Shown here: positions 1 through 6,496 of the stretch, piece by piece
Layout: every line of letters starts with the position of its first letter
Numbering within the stretch: the first letter of the stretch is position 1
Assembly (NCBI GenBank): GCA_038731605.1
Contig: JAVYQP010000015.1
Coordinates: forward strand, 1-10,569
Direction of reading: 5' to 3'
Length of the DNA: 10,569 nucleotides
DNA from: WYZ-LMO2 sp038731605
GTDB taxonomy: Archaea; Halobacteriota; Archaeoglobi; Archaeoglobales; Archaeoglobaceae
Notes under the pieces: generated by a model
The model's input: the letters and a program-made list of their open reading frames with translations, nothing else
Told to the model about the DNA's origin: nothing
Databases searched by the model: none
Translations under genes and position numbers: made by a program

Positions 1-771
1 GAGTAGCTTTGCACTCGTTGCGGTGCCATCGCAACCAAGCCAAATGACGTCGAGGGCTTTGCTACCGCTCTTTGTTTGTGCGAGCATCGTTGCCAACTCC
101 TCGTAGCTGAAAGCAATTACTGCGATTTCGTTCGATGAGAACTGCTTCATGAGCTCGTCGATCGACTCTTCTATCTTTGCAACGTAGGGCGAGAAGTCAG
201 TTGGAGGCGGGTCTGGATACTCGATGGATGCCTTAACCACTATTCCTTCCTTCTCGAGCTTCGGCTTTATGACATCGTTAAGCCCTTTGCCCCATGCGTT
301 GCCTATGTGCGTTATAACAACTGCCTTAATTCCGAGGTCTTTGAGCTCCGCAACTATTGCGTCTGTTTGCAAATCATCAAGGGCGACAAACCTGAAGATG
401 AACTTCTTCTTCTCCTCAGGCTTCGTAACACCCAAAAGCTTCGGCAGTGCGGTTGAGGATGGCGAGATTATTATTATCTTGTTCGCAGTCACGAAATCCT
501 TCACGTTTCTAACTTCTCCACTTCCCATTGGACCAACGATCAAGTTAATTCCCTTTGCGTATAGGCTCTGAACTTTTTCGAGCGTAATTTTCGGATCAAC
601 CTTCGTATCTTCGACGTAGAACTTCACCGTATACGGCAGTCCCTTTGCCTTGAGATAGTTGTTCAAATCCTCTTCCGCAATCGTTAAGGTGTTCTTTATG
701 TCCGTGCCATACGTCGTAAGTGGTCCTGAGAGATCCACGAGGACGCCTATCTTTATCTCTGTCGGGCTCAT
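1..771 (-). CDS. livK: Branched-chain amino acid ABC transporter substrate-binding protein (LivK/BraC-like), partial
   Basis: The minus strand is open for 257 codons from an ATG at 771 to the window edge, so the C-terminus is missing. The product begins MSPTEIKIGVLVDLSGPL and shows the hallmarks of the type I periplasmic binding fold (Peripla_BP_6): the opening beta strand with DLSGPL, LIVGPMGSGE, then IIIISPSSTAL, and later AVVITHIGNAWGKG. Family members capture Leu/Ile/Val or related ligands outside the cell and hand them to LivHM. Archaeal homologues start with a signal peptide, usually a lipoprotein type, followed by a Thr/Pro-rich linker; here homology begins at about the first mature strand and no signal peptide is present. 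Upstream the frame runs into the reverse complement of livH up to a stop at 880-882, so the ATG at 771 is probably not the native start. The gene is broken by the junction near 770 or misjoined there. Family assignment is firm; the ligand is inferred only from the neighbours. Confidence 0.88.
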   Translation of the reverse strand, partial: MSPTEIKIGVLVDLSGPLTTYGTDIKNTLTIAEEDLNNYLKAKGLPYTVKFYVEDTKVDPKITLEKVQSLYAKGINLIVGPMGSGEVRNVKDFVTANKIIIISPSSTALPKLLGVTKPEEKKKFIFRFVALDDLQTDAIVAELKDLGIKAVVITHIGNAWGKGLNDVIKPKLEKEGIVVKASIEYPDPPPTDFSPYVAKIEESIDELMKQFSSNEIAVIAFSYEELATMLAQTKSGSKALDVIWLGCDGTATSAKLL

Positions 772-1541
772 ACCTGGCTTTATCCCTCTACTACTTCCTT
801 GGAATTCATCCCTATCTCTCTTTACCGATCGTTTTTGCTCTTTGTGGCGTTCTTGGGATCGCGTGTTACCTTGCAATCCTTAAACCACTCATCGAAAGGG
901 GTGCGAGCATCGTTGTTTTGATGATCGCAACACTCGCCCTCGATCTGATCTTGTTTGGGTTCATCGGAGCGATCTCGGATTCCATAGGCAGTGTTGCGAA
1001 GAAGTTCATATTCACGACCTACGACTTTGAGATCCAAGGAATTTCGGGGGCGTTTTTTGCGTCATCCGCAGTTGTTCTCTTCACGTTGGCATCCCTTTGG
1101 TTCTTGCTTTTTAAGACAAAGTTCGGCATAGCTTTGCGAGCTTCGATGGAAAATCCGACGCTTGCGGAGACGATGGGAATAAACGTTGAAAAAACAAGGA
1201 TTTTCTCTTGGTTCATATCTTGCGCTCTCGCTGGAATCGCAGGAGCTCTTTTACCTTTCAAACAGGAGATAGTTCCGTTGACTGGTAGCCTGATCATCGT
1301 CTCGATCTTCTCCGCTTCGATTCTCGGCGGGATTGCAAGCATCGCTGGAGCGCTGGTTGGTGGTTATATAATTGGCGTTTCTGAGAGCTTGGTCACCTAC
1401 GCTTTGTCGTTTGTCTTCGGAACTGAAATTCTGCTCTACAGCAAAGTTGTCTCCCTATCTGCGCTGATAATAGCGCTTTTCATAGCTCCCAACGGAATAG
1501 TGGAGGGACTGAGAAGATGGAGCAAATTCTTCTCAACGTGA
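720..1541 (+). CDS. livH: Branched-chain amino acid ABC transporter permease LivH-like, 5' end missing or replaced
   Basis: This is a membrane permease of the LivH/BraD type, which pairs with LivM to form the transport channel. The frame is open from a GTG at 720, but residues 1-15 come from reversed livK sequence; real similarity starts at Gly16 (765) with GSYLALSLYYF, matching the segment after the conserved NFAHGE motif in LivH proteins. About 258 family residues remain of a usual 290-300, so the first membrane helix and the NFAHGE region are absent. The rest is intact: several hydrophobic helices, the cytoplasmic ATPase-contact loop (FGIALRASMENPTLAETMGI), ASILGGIASIAGALVGGYIIG, and a C-terminal helix before a final basic end. 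The last 25 nt overlap livM, indicating one operon. The GTG start is formal only. If the junction is an artefact, this is the 3' part of a normal gene; if real, the gene is probably inactive. Confidence 0.85.
   Translation: MVLRDPRGRLSLSLSGSYLALSLYYFLGIHPYLSLPIVFALCGVLGIACYLAILKPLIERGASIVVLMIATLALDLILFGFIGAISDSIGSVAKKFIFTTYDFEIQGISGAFFASSAVVLFTLASLWFLLFKTKFGIALRASMENPTLAETMGINVEKTRIFSWFISCALAGIAGALLPFKQEIVPLTGSLIIVSIFSASILGGIASIAGALVGGYIIGVSESLVTYALSFVFGTEILLYSKVVSLSALIIALFIAPNGIVEGLRRWSKFFST
760..780. other. Head-to-head junction between reversed livK and livH
   Basis: Left of about 770 the sequence is the reverse strand of livK, just after the expected signal peptide and linker. Right of about 765 it is livH from the conserved GSYLALS segment onward. 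Neither gene has its own start region here. The codons for Gly-Ser in the livH frame lie within the reversed livK ATG-Ser-Pro codons, so a few bases of shared sequence could fit both sides. The arrangement is what an inversion from livK codon ~50 to livH codon ~48 would give. It is also what a chimeric amplification or assembly join would give. Confidence 0.75.
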
Positions 1542-2545
1542 TCTTTTGGTTTGGCATATATGCGATTGTGAGCATAAGCTTGAACTTGGAATACGGGTTA
1601 GCGGGGATTCCAAACTTCGGCAGAGCGCTCGCAGTTCTCTTTGGCGCCTTCACAGTTGGCGGTATTGTCAACAGGATCTTCATAGCTTACTATGGTATTC
1701 AAGGGGAGCTGATCGAAAGCTCTGCAGAGCTTAAAACTATTCTGAACCAGAGAATAGCGGAAGATCCGATTTTTGGAATCTTACTGCTCCTCTTTTATTT
1801 ATCCATCACCGCAATCGTCTGCGGAGCTATTGGGGCGATCGCAATTCTCCCGAGTGCGAGGCTCTCGAGGGACTACCTTGCGATAACTATGCTGGCAATA
1901 AGCGAAGTTTCCTTCATGGTTTTTAACTACAGCACATCGCTCAGCGGTGGCTACTACGGCATATCCTTGCCAGATGTGTTTGCGTTCTACGTCGGCAACA
2001 GACAACTCTTGTTTGCCCTTCTCTCGCTTGCAGTTCTTGTGTTTGTTTTCCTCTTAGCAGAACGCATCTCAAATTCTCCCTTTGGAAGAATCCTTCGAGC
2101 CATGAGGGAAGACGAGGACGTCGTGAAGGCATACGGCAGAAACTTGATGGTTTTAAGAGTGAAGATCTCAGCGATCTCTTCCGCAATTGCAGGGATCGCT
2201 GGAGCAATTTTCTCGCTTTTTACGGCGAACTTCATAGCTTCAAACTTCACAAGGGTCGAGTGGACTTTTTATCCTTTCCTAATGGTTCTCCTTGGCGGTG
2301 CGGGGAACAACAAAGGCGTTCTTTTTGGAACCTTTGTTTTCGTTACCGCTCGCCAACTTTTGACAGTTTACAAGTATGAGATCGTAGAAACGCTGAAAAT
2401 ACCGTTCGAAACCGTTTGGATGGAATACATAGCCTTCGGGCTTTTGATGTTCTTAGTTCTCGTTTACAGACCAGAAGGACTTCTCAAGGAAAGCCCGGTG
2501 CTCAAGGTTGCGAAAAGGTTCCGAAGCTCGGAGTCGAGCAGGTAG
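1517..2545 (+). CDS. livM: Branched-chain amino acid ABC transporter permease LivM-like
   Basis: This 342-residue polytopic membrane protein is the second permease half of the Liv/Bra importer. It has the family's early motif EYGLAGIPNFGRALAVLFGAF (residues ~26-46), many hydrophobic helices, the ATPase-contact loop SPFGRILRAMREDEDVVKAYG (~190-210), a Gly-rich stretch around AIAGIAGAIFSLF, and the late FLMVLLGGAGNNKGVLFG and YRPEGLLKESPVL signatures. The length is normal. The ATG at 1517 lies inside the end of livH, with a GGAGGG purine run at 1503-1508 as a plausible Shine-Dalgarno site, so translation is probably coupled. No livG/livF ATPase genes follow: the next gene is convergent, so the ATPases must lie elsewhere. 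The last ~27 codons overlap the end of the convergent methylthiotransferase gene. Confidence 0.92.
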   Translation: MEQILLNVIFWFGIYAIVSISLNLEYGLAGIPNFGRALAVLFGAFTVGGIVNRIFIAYYGIQGELIESSAELKTILNQRIAEDPIFGILLLLFYLSITAIVCGAIGAIAILPSARLSRDYLAITMLAISEVSFMVFNYSTSLSGGYYGISLPDVFAFYVGNRQLLFALLSLAVLVFVFLLAERISNSPFGRILRAMREDEDVVKAYGRNLMVLRVKISAISSAIAGIAGAIFSLFTANFIASNFTRVEWTFYPFLMVLLGGAGNNKGVLFGTFVFVTARQLLTVYKYEIVETLKIPFETVWMEYIAFGLLMFLVLVYRPEGLLKESPVLKVAKRFRSSESSR

Positions 2546-3768
2546 TTGTGCCTGCAGTCGCCTATTCGCACTCTCTTGAACTCTCCGAGCTCTCCAGAAG
2601 TGATCACCGCTCTATACTCGTTGCTCCTTGCGAGCATCCATCTCCTTCCCTGGCTCGTCACAAGAACTTCCATCTCCTTTCCAAGATACCTTCGATTGTT
2701 CTCAAGCCCGATCTTGACGCAGAGCTCTGTAAGCTTTCTCGACCTCTCTTTCACAATCCACCCTGGGATTTGTTTAAACTTTGAAGCTAAGGTTCCTTCA
2801 CGTTTCGAGAACCTCGTGATGTTGACGATGTCTGGGCGGATGTTTTCGATGAGCTCGTAGCTTCTCCAGAATGATTCCTCGGTCTCCGTAGGGTAGCCAA
2901 CGATTATATCGGTGGAGAGCATCACGTCAAATCTCTTCCTGAACTCGCTTACGACTTCAACGAAGTCCTCAACGCTGTGACCACGCTTCATGTCCTCCAA
3001 TACCTTGTTATCACCGCTCTGCACGGGAAGATGTAAGAACTTGTAGATCTTCTCGTTCTCGTATGCGTTCAGCAAGTCGGGAAGCATTGCTTTTGCGAAC
3101 TGCGGGTTCATCATTCCAACCCTAACCCTGAACTCTCCCTCGATTTCGCAGATCTTCTCCAACAGCTCTGGAAGCATAAGCTTACCTTTGTCAAGCCCGT
3201 AGCAACCGGTGTCTTGCGAGGTGATCTGGATCTCCTTAAATCCTTGCTTTACAGCGTTCTCAACTTCTCTCACGATGTTCTCGAGGGAGAAGCTTCTGAG
3301 CTTTCCCCTCGCGAATTTGGTTGCGCAAAAAGCGCAATGACCCATGCAACCTTCTGAAATCGAAACTATGGCGATCACATTCTCTCTCAACCTGAACTTT
3401 GGCAAACAAGCCTTGTCGACGTTCTTCCACTCGAGAAATCTCGCACCACCGTTGAAGGCAAGCTTAACTGCTTCAACAATCTTTTCGAGGTTATCAGGAG
3501 CGATTGCGGAGTCTGCAAGGCTTAAAGCCTCTTTTGAAATCCTTGGTAAACAACCTGCGAGCACAACTTTTTTTCCAGCGCTCTTCAACTCCTGGATTCT
3601 GCGAATTATTTTCCTCTCCGTAAACTCTATGACTCCGCAGGAGTTTATGACAACAACTTCCGCATCTTCAACGTTCGAGAGTTCAAAGTGCTCCGACAGA
3701 AAAGCTCTCATAACGTCGCTGTCCGCTTGGTTCATCGTGCAACCATAGGTCTCGATCGCAACCTTCAC
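2464..3768 (-). CDS. tRNA N6-threonylcarbamoyladenosine (t6A37) C2-methylthiotransferase, archaeal MtaB/CDKAL1-like
   Basis: This radical SAM enzyme of the MiaB superfamily should add a methylthio group to C2 of t6A at tRNA position 37, giving ms2t6A (the e-MtaB/CDKAL1 branch). Counting from the GTG at 3768, the N-terminal UPF0004 domain has the three cluster cysteines C10 (YGCTMNQADSD), C44 (NSCGVIEFTERK) and C73 (LAGCLPR). The radical SAM triad C141-x3-C145-x2-C148 lies in GCMGHCAFCATKFARG, followed by FLHLPVQSGDNKVL and STDIIVGYPTETEE. A C-terminal TRAM-like beta domain ends near LLDSE, and ~20 further residues run into the livM overlap. A TTG at 3786 would add six residues. GTG is preferred because it gives the usual MKVAIETYGC start and lies about 28 nt from the TATA-like box. 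Superfamily is certain; the t6A branch is inferred from overall resemblance. Confidence 0.9.
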   Translation of the reverse strand: MKVAIETYGCTMNQADSDVMRAFLSEHFELSNVEDAEVVVINSCGVIEFTERKIIRRIQELKSAGKKVVLAGCLPRISKEALSLADSAIAPDNLEKIVEAVKLAFNGGARFLEWKNVDKACLPKFRLRENVIAIVSISEGCMGHCAFCATKFARGKLRSFSLENIVREVENAVKQGFKEIQITSQDTGCYGLDKGKLMLPELLEKICEIEGEFRVRVGMMNPQFAKAMLPDLLNAYENEKIYKFLHLPVQSGDNKVLEDMKRGHSVEDFVEVVSEFRKRFDVMLSTDIIVGYPTETEESFWRSYELIENIRPDIVNITRFSKREGTLASKFKQIPGWIVKERSRKLTELCVKIGLENNRRYLGKEMEVLVTSQGRRWMLARSNEYRAVITSGELGEFKRVRIGDCRHNYLLDSELRNLFATLSTGLSLRSPSGL

Positions 3769-3773
3769 CGAGC

Positions 3774-3790
3774 GAAGTTGTTGCAACTTC
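3774..3790. repeat. Perfect 7-bp inverted repeat next to the methylthiotransferase TATA box
   Basis: GAAGTTG at 3774-3780 and CAACTTC at 3784-3790 form a perfect dyad with a 3-bp spacer, with an inner palindrome GTTGCAAC at 3777-3784. It lies directly downstream of the minus-strand TATA-like box and covers the probable transcription start, a typical place for an archaeal repressor operator. It could also form a short mRNA hairpin if transcription starts upstream of it. Confidence 0.4.
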
Positions 3791-3802
3791 TAATAAAAAT
3801 TT
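3791..3802 (-). promoter_or_regulatory. TATA-like box for the methylthiotransferase gene
   Basis: The minus strand reads AAATTTTTATTA here. Its centre is about 28 nt upstream of the GTG at 3768, and no Shine-Dalgarno site precedes that codon, so a leaderless or near-leaderless transcript is likely. Confidence 0.45.
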
Positions 3803-3882
3803 GCCCCACAAAACGAGAGCGACTGCAATAACAAGGGTTCATAAGAAAACGGTGAAAAGTATTAATAGAAATTATTGACAAG

Positions 3883-3892
3883 CTTTATAAAC
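3883..3892 (+). promoter_or_regulatory. TATA box for the DHA2-type MFS gene
   Basis: CTTTATAAAC matches the archaeal TATA consensus well. It is centred about 25 nt upstream of the ATG at 3912. No Shine-Dalgarno site is seen, which suggests a leaderless mRNA. The surrounding 125-nt divergent spacer (3787-3911) is AT-rich and holds no gene. Confidence 0.6.
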
Positions 3893-3911
3893 AAGAGAAC
3901 AAAGCGAGTCC

Positions 3912-5264
3912 ATGGATCAGAGATACGTCGTCCTGATCGCTACTACTATCTCCTCTTTCCTAACCCCCTTCATGGCTTCTGCGGTAAACGTTGCGGTTCC
4001 CATGATCGAGAAAGAGTTCGCACTCGACGCAATTTTCCTCGCTTGGATCTCCACAGCGTTCTTACTGTCCACTGCGATGTTCTTAATTCCGATGGGCAAG
4101 CTCGGGGACATTCAGGGTAGAAAAAGACTCTTCGTCATCGGAGTCTCTGTCTTTGCGATTTCTGCATTCTTCTGCTCGATCTCACTTTCTGGACTCATGC
4201 TTGTATTTTTCAGGTTTATTCAAGGAATCGGCTCTGCGATGATTGCAGGAACAGCTATTGCAATGGTTACTTCCGCTTTCCCCCCGCAGGAGAGGGGAAA
4301 AGTGCTTGGAATCAACACGTCTGCGGTTTACGTTGGCTTGTCTTCGGGACCATTCTTCGGCGGACTGATAACGCAGTTCTTGGGATGGAGAGCGGTTTTT
4401 GCAGTTCCGATCTTCTTGGCTTTGATCCCAATCTACCTCGCTTCGAGAATTAAGGAGGAAAAAGCCGAAGTAAAAGACTCTTTTGACTTTAGGGGAGCAG
4501 TTCTTTTCTCCTTAGCTCTTTTCCTGTTGATCTACGGCTTCTCAAATCTTCCGAAGCCCTTGGGATTTGCGCTCGTCTTCTTCGGCGTTGCGATGCTGAT
4601 TCTTTTCGTTCTCGTCGAGGCAAAAAGTGCGCAACCAATGCTCAACGTTACCCTCTTCAGGAGAAACGTTGTTTTTGCGATGTCAAATCTTGCAGCGTTG
4701 CTGAATTACTCCGCAACGTTCGCAGTTGCGTTCTTGCTAAGCCTCTATCTGCAGATCGTCAAGGGACTGAGCCCGCAAGACGCGGGAATTATACTGCTTG
4801 CTCAGCCAGTTGTCATGGCAATTCTTTCACCGATCTCTGGATATGTATCAGACAGAGTTGAGCCAAGGATTGTCGCCTCCTTGGGTATGGCTATAACAGC
4901 GCTTGCTCTCTTCTTGTTCTCCTCGCTCGACTTTGAAACACCGATCGCTGTTGTGATCGCCTACTTGCTCCTCATAGGCTTTGGCTTTGGTTTGTTCAGC
5001 TCGCCGAACACGAACGCAGTTATGAGCTCGGTGGAGAAGAGATTCTATGGAATCGCTTCAGCTACACTCGCAACAATGCGAGTCGTTGGACAAGCTCTGA
5101 GCATGGGCATCGTTACTTTGATCTTCGCAATAACCATAGGAAGCGCAATGGTCAGCGAATCGATCTCGGAGTTCATGAGTTCGATGAAAATCGCCTTCGT
5201 TATTTCAGCGATCCTATGCACTTTTGGAGTCTTTGCATCGCTCGCAAGAGGGAGAATTCATTGA
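3912..5264 (+). CDS. MFS transporter, DHA2 (EmrB/QacA) drug:H+ antiporter type
   Basis: This is a 450-residue integral membrane protein with about 14 hydrophobic segments, the length and layout of the DHA2 branch of the major facilitator superfamily, which exports drugs or other small molecules using the proton gradient. The first helix carries SSFLTPFMASAVNVAVPMIEKEF, resembling the family's D1-type opening. Motif A is GKLGDIQGRKRLF (~residues 64-76), a motif-B-like FRFIQGIGSAM follows, and motif C-like GLSSGPFFGGLI, the antiporter signature, lies around residue 145. A cytoplasmic charged stretch (RIKEEKAEVKD) separates the halves. The start is supported by the TATA box 25 nt upstream. The stop is one base from the 3' end of the convergent SRP RNA gene. 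The substrate cannot be told from sequence. Confidence 0.9.
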   Translation: MDQRYVVLIATTISSFLTPFMASAVNVAVPMIEKEFALDAIFLAWISTAFLLSTAMFLIPMGKLGDIQGRKRLFVIGVSVFAISAFFCSISLSGLMLVFFRFIQGIGSAMIAGTAIAMVTSAFPPQERGKVLGINTSAVYVGLSSGPFFGGLITQFLGWRAVFAVPIFLALIPIYLASRIKEEKAEVKDSFDFRGAVLFSLALFLLIYGFSNLPKPLGFALVFFGVAMLILFVLVEAKSAQPMLNVTLFRRNVVFAMSNLAALLNYSATFAVAFLLSLYLQIVKGLSPQDAGIILLAQPVVMAILSPISGYVSDRVEPRIVASLGMAITALALFLFSSLDFETPIAVVIAYLLLIGFGFGLFSSPNTNAVMSSVEKRFYGIASATLATMRVVGQALSMGIVTLIFAITIGSAMVSESISEFMSSMKIAFVISAILCTFGVFASLARGRIH

Positions 5265-5265
5265 G

Positions 5266-5577
5266 TGGTGGGCGCGCCTCAGGTCGATCCGCTGTTTCCG
5301 CAGAAGCTGAGCAACGAATCCCTCCTCCCCGTGCCCCTGAAAGCACCGGACGTCCGAGGTAGGCTTGCTCCCTTCCGGGCCTCAGCCGGTGCCCTCGGCA
5401 AATACCACGAACCCTTCCTCCGAAGGATCCGTGATAACCGCCGGTCCTTCAGGACGAGGACTCTACGAGACCCGTTGCCTACTTCTGCGGACATGCGGAC
5501 CTTCCATCGGCTTCGGCCCCCGCATGTCGACGGTTTCGGGTTACAGGGGACGCCGAGTCCCCCGGCCTAGCCCACCA
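5266..5577 (-). ncRNA. ffs: Signal recognition particle RNA (archaeal 7S RNA)
   Basis: On the minus strand this ~312-nt segment is the RNA scaffold of the archaeal SRP, which binds SRP19 and SRP54 and targets nascent membrane and secreted proteins. The 5' end UGGUGGGC (5577-5570) pairs with the 3' end GCCCACCA (5273-5266), forming helix 1, which archaeal SRP RNAs have. The Alu-domain UGUAAC loop motif is seen near 5540. The SRP54-binding helix 8 is recognisable by CCCGGAAGGGAGCAAG, with the GGAA tetraloop at 5377-5374. The length fits archaeal SRP RNA. GC content is clearly above that of the neighbours, as expected for a structural RNA in a hyperthermophile. Open frames inside it on either strand are not genes. 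Ends are set by the terminal pairing and may be off by a few bases. Confidence 0.95.
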
Positions 5578-5598
5578 AAATAACTTGCTCTTCAACTT

Positions 5599-5609
5599 GA
5601 TAAGCTTTT
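5599..5609 (-). promoter_or_regulatory. TATA-like box for SRP RNA
   Basis: The minus strand reads AAAAGCTTATC, preceded by a GGGG/A-rich BRE-like run. Its centre is about 27 nt from the inferred RNA 5' end at 5577, the right spacing for an archaeal promoter. Confidence 0.5.
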
Positions 5610-5646
5610 CCCCGTTAAAAAGGAGTCGAAGAATTTAGGGAGCAAG

Positions 5647-5656
5647 CTTATTTTTA
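5647..5656 (+). promoter_or_regulatory. TATA box for the iron-sulfur operon
   Basis: CTTATTTTTA is centred about 25 nt upstream of the ATG at 5676. The 98-nt spacer 5578-5675 thus carries back-to-back promoters for SRP RNA and this operon and no other gene. Confidence 0.5.
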
Positions 5657-5675
5657 AAGTGGTGTAGAGACTCGT

Positions 5676-6101
5676 ATGAAACGATCACCCGTGAAACAGT
5701 GGCCCGTGAAGATATTGCTCGTTCACCCGAAAGCCGAGTTCATGCAGGGTAAAAAGCTGATTATCTCCGCAGACTGTGCTGTGCTTGTAAACAAGGAGAT
5801 ATCTGAGAGGTTTGCAAAGGAAACAGTGCTCATAGGATGCCCAATGCTCGAAGACCCAAGGAGGATGTTCGAGAAGATCAAGCTCATTTTTTCGGAAACT
5901 AAGGCAGAAGAAGCGGAGGTTTACACGATGGAAGTTCCGTGTTGCATTGCGATGCACATGATGGTGGAAAAGGCACGCAAAGAGGGAATAGATGTGAGGA
6001 ACTACATCGTCAGGGTTAGCGGGGAAGTGGAGGAATACAGGGGATTCATCGACGAGAGAATGATCGAAGCGGAAAGGAGGGCTCATGAAGGAGGGATATG
6101 A
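5676..6101 (+). CDS. Cys-containing protein matching the C-terminal half of a ferredoxin-like iron-sulfur protein family
   Basis: The 141-residue soluble protein starts KQWPVKILLVHPKAEF and contains SADC (C34), IGCPMLED (C55) and MEVPCC (C89, C90). This pattern matches the region that, in many anaerobic bacteria and archaea, follows an N-terminal double-cluster ferredoxin domain in a single ~250-residue protein; there the sequence usually reads WPVQLxLVPPxAPF, ADC, GCPKLDD, MEVPCCGG. Here that half stands alone, and its ferredoxin partner is the next gene. The usual glycines after the Cys pair are replaced by Ile-Ala. The four cysteines could bind a cluster or metal, but this is not established. 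The stop overlaps the next start (ATGA), so the two halves are probably made in equal amounts and act together in electron transfer. No biochemical role can be assigned. Confidence 0.7.
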   Translation: MKRSPVKQWPVKILLVHPKAEFMQGKKLIISADCAVLVNKEISERFAKETVLIGCPMLEDPRRMFEKIKLIFSETKAEEAEVYTMEVPCCIAMHMMVEKARKEGIDVRNYIVRVSGEVEEYRGFIDERMIEAERRAHEGGI

Positions 6102-6376
6102 GACGAGTGGTAGTTGTTGATCGAGACGCATGTGTAGGATGTGGGAACTGCGTAAAAGCTTGCCCAACGAATGCTTTAGTCCTTGAAGACGGGAAAGCCA
6201 AGCTTGCGTTTGAAGAGCGTTGCGACGGTTTCGGCTCATGCATAGCTGTTTGCCAAAACAACGCTCTTAGGGTCGAGTTCAGAGATGCGAAGCCATTCGA
6301 TTGGAGAATATTGAAAGAGATCGAGTTTGAGAAGTTCTTGGAAAAGCTCGAGAAACACTGGAAGCCTGATAGCTGA
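6098..6376 (+). CDS. Small 4Fe-4S ferredoxin-type protein (double-cluster motif)
   Basis: This 92-residue protein has a perfect [4Fe-4S] motif CVGCGNCVKACP (C12, C15, C18, C22) and a second, divergent motif CDGFGSCIAVCQ (C42, C48, C52) with the CX5CX3C spacing typical of the N-terminal ferredoxin domain described for the preceding gene, except that the proline after the last cysteine is Gln. The C-terminal ~35 residues are charged and probably helical. It should carry electrons in the cytoplasm. The start is well defined: ATG overlaps the upstream stop by 4 nt and is preceded by GGAGG at 6082-6092, a strong Shine-Dalgarno sequence. With its upstream neighbour it makes up both parts of a protein usually encoded as one chain, but in reversed gene order. 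Confidence 0.88.
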   Translation: MRRVVVVDRDACVGCGNCVKACPTNALVLEDGKAKLAFEERCDGFGSCIAVCQNNALRVEFRDAKPFDWRILKEIEFEKFLEKLEKHWKPDS

Positions 6377-6381
6377 ATTTA

Positions 6382-6391
6382 CTCTTTTTTG
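6382..6391 (+). terminator. T-rich tract after the iron-sulfur operon
   Basis: CTCTTTTTTG begins 6 nt after the ferredoxin stop codon. Archaeal termination commonly uses such T tracts without a hairpin, so this could end the two-gene transcript. Confidence 0.4.
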
Positions 6392-6408
6392 CTTCATCAA
6401 TGCCATCG

Positions 6409-6418
6409 AAAGCTTTTT
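6409..6418 (+). promoter_or_regulatory. Possible promoter element for the C/D sRNA
   Basis: GAAAGCTTTTT is a weak TATA-like element with a preceding purine/A run. It is centred about 27 nt upstream of the inferred sRNA 5' end at 6441. The match is poor, and processing from a longer transcript is equally possible. Confidence 0.25.
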
Positions 6419-6440
6419 CTGCACTTGGCTAAATGTTTTT

Positions 6441-6496
6441 TGCCGATGATGACTGATGGGCGATCTGAGCGGTGATGATAGGGAGAGTCTGAGGCA
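6441..6496 (+). ncRNA. Box C/D guide sRNA (2'-O-methylation guide)
   Basis: All four boxes are present in order: C box AUGAUGA (6446-6452), D' box CUGA (6465-6468), C' box GUGAUGA (6472-6478) and D box CUGA (6489-6492), flanked by a 4-bp terminal stem UGCC/GGCA (6441-6444 with 6493-6496). The 12-nt and 10-nt guides and the 3-nt D'-C' spacer fit archaeal C/D sRNAs, which assemble with L7Ae, Nop5 and fibrillarin. By the box-plus-five rule, the D' guide would direct methylation of the C at position 5 of target AUCGCCCAUCAG, and the D guide the U at position 5 of ACUCUCCCUA; I could not identify the target RNAs. The 3' end touches the start codon of the next gene, so the sRNA may be cut from, or compete with, that mRNA's leader. 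Confidence 0.85.

Noticed and set aside
224..571. Plus-strand open frame of 115 codons
   Set aside because: It is antisense to the livK-like gene, whose translation has clear binding-protein motifs; the plus-strand product has no recognisable features.
1941..2250. Two minus-strand open frames within livM
   Set aside because: They are antisense to conserved livM motifs, and their Arg/Ser-rich content is typical of shadow frames.
3860..3880. AT-rich near-palindrome (ATTAATAGAAATTATT) as an operator
   Set aside because: The symmetry is imperfect, and such sequences are common by chance in AT-rich archaeal spacers.
5265..5583. Open frames on both strands, 70-100 codons long
   Set aside because: They lie within the SRP RNA; their Pro/Arg-rich products only reflect its high GC content.
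5578..5655. Similar GAGCAAG-TTATTTT sequences on opposite strands as a paired regulatory site
   Set aside because: Only a short part matches, and the T-rich portion is explained by promoter composition.
5685..6239. Minus-strand open frame of 184 codons
   Set aside because: It is antisense to both iron-sulfur genes, whose Cys motifs and coupled overlap are convincing; the product looks like a His/Leu-rich shadow translation.
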